Shown: one piece after another, positions 10,410 through 18,365 of the stretch | Numbering within the stretch: position 1 is the stretch's first letter | How the letters are laid out: each line of letters begins with the position of its first letter | Source: a bacterium | GTDB lineage: Bacteria > Desulfobacterota > Anaeroferrophillalia > Anaeroferrophillales > Tharpellaceae | DNA: 37,535 bases | NCBI GenBank assembly: GCA_029932385.1 | Contig: JAOZQE010000009.1 | Span: forward strand, 1 to 37,535 | Reading direction: 5' to 3' | Program-made: the position numbers and the translations under genes | The notes under the pieces: model-generated | The model's input: only the letters and a program-made list of their open reading frames with translations | The model's database searches: none | What the model was told of the DNA's origin: nothing

Positions 10410-11027
10410 ATGCGACATAGAGTTTCCGGTCGACGTTTAGGGCGTAGTTCTAGCCACCAGAAGGCGATGTTTAGATCCCTGGCTGCGGCCTTGATTACCC
10501 ATGAACATATTGAAACGACTGATGCCCGCGCCAAAGAGTTGCGTCGGGTGACAGATCGTCTGGTTACGCTGGGCAAAAGGGGAACCCTTCATGCCCGGCG
10601 TCAGGCTTATAAATTTCTGAACAACCATCAGCTTGTCCAGAAACTTTTTGATGAGATTGCACCGCGTTTCAGCGAGCGTCCGGGCGGTTATACTCGCCTG
10701 ATTAAGTCCCGGATCAGGTTTGTTGATCAGGCGCCGATGACTTTCGTTCGTTTTGTCGACAGTGCGATTACCGACGATGCTTCCGAGAAAAAAGAGAGCA
10801 CTGAAATTGCGGCTCCTGTAAGTGTTGAAGAACAGGTCAAAGCCGGAGTTGAAGAGGAACTGCAGGCAACTGCCGATGAGTCTGAGACTGATGACGTTGC
10901 TAGCAGCGATGTTGCCGAGGCTGAAACCGTTGCAGTAGAAGTTGCGGAAGAGGAAGTTCAGGAAGAGGCGGCGGCAGTGGCAGAAGAAACCGAGGCGGCA
11001 GTAAAAGAGACTGAAGAAGAGAAGTAA
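10410..11027 (+). CDS. rplQ: 50S ribosomal protein L17 with long acidic C-terminal tail
   Basis: MRHRVSGRRLGRSSSHQKAMFRSLAAALITHEHIETTDARAKELR; tail of about 75 aa rich in E/A/V. Confidence 0.96.
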   Translation: MRHRVSGRRLGRSSSHQKAMFRSLAAALITHEHIETTDARAKELRRVTDRLVTLGKRGTLHARRQAYKFLNNHQLVQKLFDEIAPRFSERPGGYTRLIKSRIRFVDQAPMTFVRFVDSAITDDASEKKESTEIAAPVSVEEQVKAGVEEELQATADESETDDVASSDVAEAETVAVEVAEEEVQEEAAAVAEETEAAVKETEEEK

Positions 11028-11064
11028 GCTACTACCTTCGGCAGCAGATTTATAGGATTTTTGC

Positions 11065-11110
11065 AAGAGGCGGATTTCAGTAGAACTGAAATCCGCCTCT
11101 TTTCGTTTTT
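11065..11110 (+). terminator. Rho-independent terminator of the ribosomal super-operon
   Basis: AAGAGGCGGATTTCAG-TAGAA-CTGAAATCCGCCTCTT (perfect 16-bp stem) followed by TTCGTTTTT. Confidence 0.9.
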
Positions 11111-11121
11111 AGGCTGGGGGC

Positions 11122-13185
11122 TTAAACTGTCGCTGAAGTTTGTTGCGCGAGTCGCTTTTTCTGGAACATGTAGAGAGCTCCCAAAATTACCAGACCTATA
11201 GGATAGGCTAGATATTTGTTGGGTAGTGAGAGACGATCGGCGAGGAGCTCGGGTCGGAACATGATCAGAGAGATTCCGAGCAGGATCACCAGGTCATACC
11301 ACTTGTTCTTCATCAGGAACCAGCCCTGGGTTGCCGAAGCGAAAGCACAGGTGCCGATGCAGGCCATGATAAAGATCATGATGCCGAGGGGCCAGCTGTT
11401 GATGTTATGGAGAATCAGGTCGCTGTTAAAGATGAACATAAAGGGCAGAATGGAGGTTCTGATGTCATACATGAATCCCTGAATGCCGGTTTTAATTGGA
11501 TCCGACCGGGCCAGGGCCGCCGCCGCGTACGAGGCGAGTCCGACCGGTGGAGTATCATCGGCCAGGATGCCGAAATAGAAACAGAACAGATGGGCCGCCA
11601 TCAACGGAACGACAAAATTGTTCAAGCCGCCGACTTGGACAATAATCGGTGCGGTCAGAGAGGCCATGACAATATAGGTCGCCGTAGTTGGCAAACCCAT
11701 GCCGATCAAGAGGCTGGCAATGGCAGTGATTATCAGCATGAGATAGATATTGCCGCCCGAGAGCTGTTCGACAATCTGGGTGATCATACCGCCAATACCC
11801 ATATTAACAACCCCGACAATGATGCCGGCAGAGGCACATGCAACGGCTACGGTAACCATGTTCTTCGCACCGGAAGAGAGACCTTCGTAGACAGTCGACA
11901 AACTCTTTTTGATGCTTTGTCCCATAGTTCTGGATGCGCCGCGACCGTCAATTATGTCCTTGGCAAAGACTACCAGCAGCAACCATAAAATTGAGTTGAA
12001 AGCTGATTTGTCAGGGGAGTGGCGCAGGTAGATCAGTTCATAAAGCAAAGCCCCGATCGGAATCAGATAATGCAGACCTCCTAATAAAGTCTGGAGAAGA
12101 ATCGGCAGTTCATCTTTACGCAGCCCTCTAAGACCGAGTTTGGAGGCTTCGATATGGGTGATGTAGAGCAGGGCAACGTAAGAGGCAAAGGCCGGAATTG
12201 CGGCCGCCTTGACTACGGCGATATAGGGGACATTGACATATTCTGCGATAATAAATGCTGCAGCTCCCATGATCGGCGGTGCCAGCTGGCCGTCAGTACT
12301 GGCCGCAACTTCAATTGCTGCCGCTTTGGTAGCGGGATAACCCACCTTTTTCATCAAAGGTATCGTGAAGGTTCCGGTGGTCACGATATTAGCAATACTG
12401 GAGCCTGAGACCATTCCGGTAAAGCCGCTTGCCAATACCGCTGCTTTCGCCGGCCCCCCCTTGTAACGTCCTAGAAAACATAAGGCCAAATCGATGAAAA
12501 ACTTTCCTGCCCCGGCTTTTTCGAGCAGGCCACCGAGAAGAACATAGAGAAAGACAACCCGGGCAGAGACATCCAGAGGGATGCCGTATATGCCTTCACC
12601 GGAGAGCGTGATCTGGCTTAAGTAGCGAGTTAAGGAGACCCCGCGGAAGGCCAGGATGTCAGGCATATAAGGGCCGAAATAGGCATAAACGCTGAAGGTT
12701 ATGGCAATTACTGACAGAGCCGGCCCTAGGGCTCGTCGGGCCGCTTCAAGTAGAAGCACTAGCAGGATAACGCCAAACACTACGTCCATAGTTGTCGGCA
12801 TTCCGGAACGGTTGGCGATACTTTCCCAGTTGACGTAGAGATACATGGCGCTTACGGCACCCAGAATGGCGCAGAGGTAGTCATTCCAGGAGATGTGATT
12901 ACGGGCCGAGAGGAATTTGAGAAAAGAGTGGGGTTTTTTGAAAAAAGGAATATTGAGAAAAAGGAGAACCAGAGCAAAGGCCAGGTGAATTGCCCGAATC
13001 GCAATGGAATCAAGCAGTAGCCAACTTGATACCGAAAGTTGAAAGAGTGACCAGATAACCGCTATAATCGGTACCAGATGACGTTCAAATCCATGGAGAA
13101 CCCGGATCTCACCACTCTCTTCAGCGATAATTTCCTGCAGGATTGCATCCTGTTCCTGTTCTGATCTTTCTTCCGGTTTAGTCAT
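11122..13185 (-). CDS. TRAP transporter, fused 4TM/12TM permease (TAXI-type family)
   Basis: 687 aa polytopic; GLPTTATYIVMASLTAPIIVQVG, ASTDGQLAPPIMGAAAFIIAEYVNVPY, FYFGILADDTPPVGLASYAAAALARSDPIKTG. Confidence 0.93.
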   Translation of the reverse strand: MTKPEERSEQEQDAILQEIIAEESGEIRVLHGFERHLVPIIAVIWSLFQLSVSSWLLLDSIAIRAIHLAFALVLLFLNIPFFKKPHSFLKFLSARNHISWNDYLCAILGAVSAMYLYVNWESIANRSGMPTTMDVVFGVILLVLLLEAARRALGPALSVIAITFSVYAYFGPYMPDILAFRGVSLTRYLSQITLSGEGIYGIPLDVSARVVFLYVLLGGLLEKAGAGKFFIDLALCFLGRYKGGPAKAAVLASGFTGMVSGSSIANIVTTGTFTIPLMKKVGYPATKAAAIEVAASTDGQLAPPIMGAAAFIIAEYVNVPYIAVVKAAAIPAFASYVALLYITHIEASKLGLRGLRKDELPILLQTLLGGLHYLIPIGALLYELIYLRHSPDKSAFNSILWLLLVVFAKDIIDGRGASRTMGQSIKKSLSTVYEGLSSGAKNMVTVAVACASAGIIVGVVNMGIGGMITQIVEQLSGGNIYLMLIITAIASLLIGMGLPTTATYIVMASLTAPIIVQVGGLNNFVVPLMAAHLFCFYFGILADDTPPVGLASYAAAALARSDPIKTGIQGFMYDIRTSILPFMFIFNSDLILHNINSWPLGIMIFIMACIGTCAFASATQGWFLMKNKWYDLVILLGISLIMFRPELLADRLSLPNKYLAYPIGLVILGALYMFQKKRLAQQTSATV

Positions 13186-13225
13186 GAATCTTTCCTCATT
13201 ATTCTGCGGTTAGCAAATTTATAAT

Positions 13226-13687
13226 CTATGATTGCTGCTTTTTTTCCGGAGTTCTGGTGACGAGAATGCTGGTTCTGGCCCGGCGGACAATTTTTTCAGC
13301 TGTCGTTCCATAATAATATTTCAAATCCAGATTAGAACGCCCGTGTGAGCCTATGACCACCAGATCAACAGGGTTTTTGTCAAGCTCATCCAGAATCTCG
13401 ACGTAAGGGACACCTCGGCGGAGATGGTAAGAGTAGGAAATCTCTTTTAATTCCGGGAAACGTTTAACCATATTTTCAAGCTCAAGCCGGGCATCATCCA
13501 GAGCCCCCTGTTTGAGTCTCTCATACTCCTTCTCACTGAGATAGTGGTAGAGCATGCTCTCATCGTGATTGACGTGGAGTATGGTCAGGGGACACTGGCG
13601 CCGTTTGGCAATTTCAATTGCATGGCCTAAAGCATAATAGGAGTCTTCGGAAAAATCGGTGGGTACTAAAATCGAGGTTATCTGCAT
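13226..13687 (-). CDS. Universal stress protein (UspA family)
   Basis: MQITSILVPTDFSEDSYYALGHAIEIAKR... VVIGSHGRSNLDLKYYYGTTAEKIVRRARTSILVTR. Start placed at 13687, internal to the track ORF. Confidence 0.92.
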   Translation of the reverse strand: MQITSILVPTDFSEDSYYALGHAIEIAKRRQCPLTILHVNHDESMLYHYLSEKEYERLKQGALDDARLELENMVKRFPELKEISYSYHLRRGVPYVEILDELDKNPVDLVVIGSHGRSNLDLKYYYGTTAEKIVRRARTSILVTRTPEKKQQS

Positions 13688-14070
13688 AGTCAGTCCTCTT
13701 CTAAAAAAAGCTGTTGTCACAAGATTAGAACAATCTTTTCCTAACATATCAGCCAGTAATTGCAACTTCTTTTTTCATCTATTGTATCTCTGTAGCCGGT
13801 ATCCTGACTACAGTTGCAGACCATTGCTCAGGCTGATCTGAACAGTTCCCGGATCTTTCTCCGGCGGACAACCTGTAGGGACTCTGTTCTAATGTTTACT
13901 TAAGTAATTGGTTTAGAATTGAGGTTATACCATGTAAATGGTTTCCAAAGAAATGGTCGCAGCCTTTGATGATCGAAAAACTGGTGTCAGGATTCCAACT
14001 GTCAATTAACTTTTTTACCGGTTGGGGTGGGGCAATATCGTCCATTTCGCCAGTGATTACTTGCTTCAGG

Positions 14071-14811
14071 TTAGCCTATAAAGTTTTTATTCAGCAAAAA
14101 AGGAGCCAGAGCCGCGGGTACGGCCTGTTCGACCCGCAGGGTACGGGATCCTAAAGAGAACTGTTTGAGACCGGCCGTCATAAACATCTCCACCTCAAAG
14201 GGGATAAAACCGCCTTCGGGCCCGATTGCGATCAAAGCAGAATTAAGGCGTGCAGATTTATTTATGCTTATAGCCGGGTCTGAATGCGGGTGCAGAAGCC
14301 AGGCATTTTCGTGCTTCCGGGCCAGGTTTGGGACGTCATCTTCTACAAAGGGGCGAAAAAGGGGTTTAAGGGTTATCTCTGGGAGTTTGGTGTCGACTGC
14401 CTGCTCAAGGGCTAAACGACTGATCTCGTTTAATTTATCCGCTTGCAACAGGGGTGTCTGCCAGTAGCTTTTGTCGACCCGCCAGGTATTGAAAATAAAT
14501 ATTTTCTTAACTCCCATGGTTATCGCCGCGCTTAGTACTCGCTTAAAAACCTTGGGTCGCGGCAGGGCCAGAAGCAGGGTTACGGGCAACGCTTTCGGGG
14601 CCGGATCGGTGAGTTCAACTTCAAACTCGACTCGAAAGTCACTGATCGTACAAATCAGGCCATCCCCGATTTTACCATTGACCAGGCCGGTTCTGATTCT
14701 GTCCCCGGCTTTGGCACGTAGCACGTTGATAACATGCCGGGCTCGGCGATCCTTCAGCAGTACCCGGCGCGGGCCGATAAAGTCGGCTTTTTTAATGAGA
14801 ATAATATTCAT
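14071..14811 (-). CDS. rsmE: 16S rRNA (uracil1498-N3)-methyltransferase RsmE
   Basis: LALPRPKVFKRVLSAAITMGVKKIFIFNTWR, AIGPEGGFIPFEVEMFMTAGLKQFSLGSRTLRVEQAVPAAL. Start MNIILIKK at 14811. Confidence 0.92.
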   Translation of the reverse strand: MNIILIKKADFIGPRRVLLKDRRARHVINVLRAKAGDRIRTGLVNGKIGDGLICTISDFRVEFEVELTDPAPKALPVTLLLALPRPKVFKRVLSAAITMGVKKIFIFNTWRVDKSYWQTPLLQADKLNEISRLALEQAVDTKLPEITLKPLFRPFVEDDVPNLARKHENAWLLHPHSDPAISINKSARLNSALIAIGPEGGFIPFEVEMFMTAGLKQFSLGSRTLRVEQAVPAALAPFLLNKNFIG

Positions 14812-14859
14812 AAATTTTCTTGTTGGGGTAGTGAAAATTAAGGCTGCCGGGAAAAGCAG

Positions 14860-14889
14860 TTGACACCAGTGCCTGAAAATCATTAGTAT
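14860..14889 (+). promoter_or_regulatory. Candidate sigma70-like promoter for the ligase gene
   Basis: TTGACA (14860-14865), 18-nt spacer, TAGTAT (14884-14889), about 100 nt upstream of the ATG at 14987. Confidence 0.35.
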
Positions 14890-14986
14890 TAACGGACCTC
14901 TTTTTTACCGGAAACAGGTTATAACCATTGAATTAAGATTGCAACTATTTTAATTGCTGCCATATTTATCTGGGACGCCGTAATCC

Positions 14987-16843
14987 ATGTCTGTAAAATC
15001 AAGTAATATCTCAATTGAGAGACTGGCTGCAAAGCTTGAAAAATATAATCATGCCTACCGTCAGGGGCAACCGCTGATCAGTGATGTCGAGTATGACAAC
15101 CTTACTGAAGAGCTTCGCAGTCTGGCCCCGGAGCACATTTTTTTACATCAGGTCGAACCGGAAAAGCTTTCCGGGCGTCGCGAAATTCGTCATCCTAAGC
15201 CCATGCTCTCGACGGAAAAAGCTTACACTCAGGAGGCCCTGAAGCGTTTTATCGAAAGAGCCGAGAAAAGTGCGCTTGAGTACAACCGGCCTCAACCGGA
15301 AATCCGCCTGACGGCCAAACTTGACGGTCTCGCGGCGCGGGATGACGGTCAGATTTTTGCGACCCGGGGGAACGGTGAAATTGGTTACGAGATCAGCTCG
15401 GCTTTTAGAAAGGGAGTAGTTGCGATTGGTGGCCGGGGTCAGGGTCTGGGTGAAATCGTGATTACAAATTCATATTTCAACGAATACCTGGCGGCCCATT
15501 TTGAGCATCCCCGAAATCTTGTGGTCGGAATTATCAATTCAGACACCTTGAACCCTTATGCGGAAAAAGCCCTGGCTGCCGGGGCCGTACAGTTTGTGCC
15601 CTATTGTCAGCTTCCGGCATGGCAGGGAAGCGGGATTGAACTTTTGGACAAACTTGATAAAATCAGGGAAGATCTCGAAAGTCAGACTGATTATCCGCTC
15701 GATGGGATGGTAGCTGAGATCAGCGATGTCAATTTGCAGGAAATTTTAGGTTATACCGATCATCACTATCGTTGGCAGATTGCGATTAAGAGTAAAGGTG
15801 AAACCGCTCGCACTGAAGTTGTTGATATCGTTTGGCAGGTTGGTCGAACCGGAACTGTGACCCCGGTTTTGGAGGTTGTTCCGGTTAATGTTTCCGGGGC
15901 GACTATTCGTCGTGTCACTGCGCATAACGCCGGAATGGTGAAAGAGAAAAATCTGGGGCCGGGAGCTTTAATTGAGATCATCCGCAGTGGTGAGGTAATT
16001 CCCAAACTAGAAAAAGTCATAGAAAGAGCTCCCGAGTCGAAGTTGCCGGAGCATTGTCCCAGTTGCAGCTGGATATTGGTCTGGAATAATGATTTTCTAA
16101 AGTGTCAAAACCCGCACTGTCCGGCCCAGGCGGAACAACGGATATGGCACTGGTTTAAGACCTTAGGCACGGTCGACTGGTTCGGAATTAAGACGATCCG
16201 GCGTCTGGTAGAAAATAGCTGTGATACTCTAGAGAAGATTTATGCCCTGCGGGAGGATGATTTTCTGGCCTTTGATTTCGGCCCGCAGCAGGCGAAAAAC
16301 CTTTTTGCAGCATTACAGTTGAGTTGTAGCAAGGAGGTTGATGATTGGCGTTTTCTCGCAGCTTTCGGTATCCCTTCTCTGGGGCGCGGCGACAGTCGCC
16401 GACTGCTCAATGAAATTTCTTTAGCACGTTTAATCGACGGAATTGAAATTGAAGATGTGGCAGTGATAGAGGGCTTTGCCGAGCTCACCGCGAAAAATAT
16501 TGTAAATGGTATCAAACAGCGCCGTTCTGAGATCAAACACCTTATGGGTTTAGGTTTTAACCTGCGCTTGACTGAACCGGTGGCGACCGTAGTTGATGAA
16601 CATCTGTTTAAGGGTAAAGGGCTGGTTTTTACCGGCAAGCTGAAAAGTGGAAGCCGGGAAGAGATTGAGGCTGATGCCCGCCGGTTTGGGGCCCGGGTTC
16701 AGAAGTCGGTCAGTTCAAAGACTGATTATCTGGTGTGCGGAGAGAAAGTCGGCGCCCGAAAAATTGAGAAAGCTACTCAACTCGGTATTAACGTAATCAG
16801 TGAGGAGGATTATCTAAAGTTTACGGGAACGGAGTTAGTTTAA
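14987..16843 (+). CDS. NAD+-dependent DNA ligase-like protein (LigA family, divergent, 618 aa)
   Basis: KLDGLA, TRGNG, WQVGRTGTVTPVLEVVPV, Cys4 CPSC...CQNPHCPAQ, helix-hairpin-helix region, C-terminal BRCT (KGKGLVFTGKLKSGSREEIEADARRFGARVQKSVSSKTDYLVCGE). Confidence 0.9.
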   Translation: MSVKSSNISIERLAAKLEKYNHAYRQGQPLISDVEYDNLTEELRSLAPEHIFLHQVEPEKLSGRREIRHPKPMLSTEKAYTQEALKRFIERAEKSALEYNRPQPEIRLTAKLDGLAARDDGQIFATRGNGEIGYEISSAFRKGVVAIGGRGQGLGEIVITNSYFNEYLAAHFEHPRNLVVGIINSDTLNPYAEKALAAGAVQFVPYCQLPAWQGSGIELLDKLDKIREDLESQTDYPLDGMVAEISDVNLQEILGYTDHHYRWQIAIKSKGETARTEVVDIVWQVGRTGTVTPVLEVVPVNVSGATIRRVTAHNAGMVKEKNLGPGALIEIIRSGEVIPKLEKVIERAPESKLPEHCPSCSWILVWNNDFLKCQNPHCPAQAEQRIWHWFKTLGTVDWFGIKTIRRLVENSCDTLEKIYALREDDFLAFDFGPQQAKNLFAALQLSCSKEVDDWRFLAAFGIPSLGRGDSRRLLNEISLARLIDGIEIEDVAVIEGFAELTAKNIVNGIKQRRSEIKHLMGLGFNLRLTEPVATVVDEHLFKGKGLVFTGKLKSGSREEIEADARRFGARVQKSVSSKTDYLVCGEKVGARKIEKATQLGINVISEEDYLKFTGTELV

Positions 16844-16884
16844 GATCTCTGGCCACTCTTTTAAGTTAATGCAATGTTTAACCC

Positions 16885-17958
16885 TTAACCTTGCAGTTTC
16901 TCCCGGCGGCTCCTGACGGCCGCGGCCAGATCAGCAAAAATTTTCGCAGTCTGTTCGATCGAGATACAGGCATCGGTAATACTCTGGCCATAGCAGGATG
17001 AGTCTTTATCCGTATATTTCTGTTTTCCAGCCACCAGATGACTCTCCAGCATGACCCCGCAGATAGTGTCTGTGCCGGTGGCAATCTGGCGGCTCACGTC
17101 AGCGGCTACTTCGATCTGTTTTAAGTGATCCTTGAAACTGTTGCCGTGGCTGCAGTCAACCATAAGGAAAGGCGGCAGGTTTTCTTTTTCAAGTAGAGCC
17201 ACCGCCTTTTTTACTTCAGCGGCTTTGTAATTGGGGCCGCTTTTGCTGCCGCCCCGTAAAACAATATGACCCCACTCATTGCCTTTGGTCGCCAAGATGG
17301 CCGCAACTCCCTCTCGGGTGATTGAGGGGAACCACTGCGGGGTCCGGGCCGCCCGGACCGCATCGATTGCTACCTGAATATCACCGGCAGTACCGTTTTT
17401 AAAAGCCACCGGCATCGATAAGCCGGAGGCCAGATCACGATGAATCTGACTTTCAGTCGTGCGGGCGCCGACCGCTCCCCAGCTGATCAGATCAGCAATA
17501 AACTGCCCGATAATCGTGTCCAGAAATTCGGTCGCCGCCGGTACTTTGAGATCGGTAATTTCCACCAGCAGCTTCCGGGCAATCTCCAGGCCTTCATTAA
17601 TGGCAAAACTGCCGTCAACTCCGGGGTCGTTGATCAGACCCTTCCAACCGACCACGGTTCGCGGTTTTTCGAAATATACCCGCATTACCACGAAGAGCTC
17701 TTTTGGATAAAGCTGGGCCAGCTCCTGAAGCCGTCGGGCATATTCCAATGCGGCTTCAGGGTCGTGAATAGAACAGGGGCCGGCAACGACCAGGAGCCTT
17801 GAGTCATTTCCGGTCAGTATTTCAGCAATCTTCTGCCGACTTTCCAGAACGAATCTGGATCCGTCTTCAACCAGAGGATATTTATTCAGCAGCACCGCCG
17901 GCGGTGACAGATGCCGGGCTTCGCTAATCCTTAAATCACTGGTCTGTAAATTTATCAT
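16885..17958 (-). CDS. 3-deoxy-7-phosphoheptulonate synthase (class I, AroF/G/H-like)
   Basis: LLVVAGPCSIHDPEAALEYA, VMRVYFEKPRTVVGWKGLINDP, MVDCSHGNSFKDHLKQ. Confidence 0.95.
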   Translation of the reverse strand: MINLQTSDLRISEARHLSPPAVLLNKYPLVEDGSRFVLESRQKIAEILTGNDSRLLVVAGPCSIHDPEAALEYARRLQELAQLYPKELFVVMRVYFEKPRTVVGWKGLINDPGVDGSFAINEGLEIARKLLVEITDLKVPAATEFLDTIIGQFIADLISWGAVGARTTESQIHRDLASGLSMPVAFKNGTAGDIQVAIDAVRAARTPQWFPSITREGVAAILATKGNEWGHIVLRGGSKSGPNYKAAEVKKAVALLEKENLPPFLMVDCSHGNSFKDHLKQIEVAADVSRQIATGTDTICGVMLESHLVAGKQKYTDKDSSCYGQSITDACISIEQTAKIFADLAAAVRSRREKLQG

Positions 17959-18008
17959 GATTTTACCTTCCCGGCCGAGCCGGAAATAAACCTTGTTTAC
18001 AGTTTTTT

Positions 18009-18353
18009 TTACTTACATCCGACGGGAACCAGACACATCATTCGCAGACCTTTGCTGCCCGCCGTCAGATTATGCATGGTTCCGCCTGGGATAAAGACCA
18101 CATCGCCGGGTTTTATCAGTTTTGTCTCACCTTCGATGGTCAGGTGTCCATTTTCGGCCAGAATAAAAATTTCATGCTCCCAGTCATGTGAGTGGTAAGG
18201 TGTATGGCCGTCCGGTTCAAATTCGAAGATACGCATGGCAAAAGTAGGCGCGCCGTCGGTCTCATCTATAACCCAGCGGACGCTTACCTTATCCGCTCCC
18301 TCAACCGCAACTTTTTCTGCGGCAACCTCGGTATAATGCAGATGTTTGAACAT
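18009..18353 (-). CDS. Small cupin-domain protein
   Basis: HTPYHSHDWEHEIFILAENGHLTIEGETKLIKPGDVVFIPGGTMHNL: both cupin motifs. Confidence 0.88.
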   Translation of the reverse strand: MFKHLHYTEVAAEKVAVEGADKVSVRWVIDETDGAPTFAMRIFEFEPDGHTPYHSHDWEHEIFILAENGHLTIEGETKLIKPGDVVFIPGGTMHNLTAGSKGLRMMCLVPVGCK

Positions 18354-18365
18354 ATTGATTTCCTT

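Noticed and set aside
10437-11066. 209-aa minus-strand ORF opposite rplQ
   Set aside because: Antisense of L17; the low-complexity acidic tail keeps the opposite frame open.
11407-11988. 193-aa plus-strand ORF opposite the TRAP permease
   Set aside because: Composition typical of an antisense frame; no start context or family motif.
14071-14883. Longer RsmE N-terminus from the ORF track (start at 14883)
   Set aside because: The first 24 residues do not resemble RsmE; MNIILIKK at 14811 fits the family, and the upstream part overlaps a likely divergent promoter.
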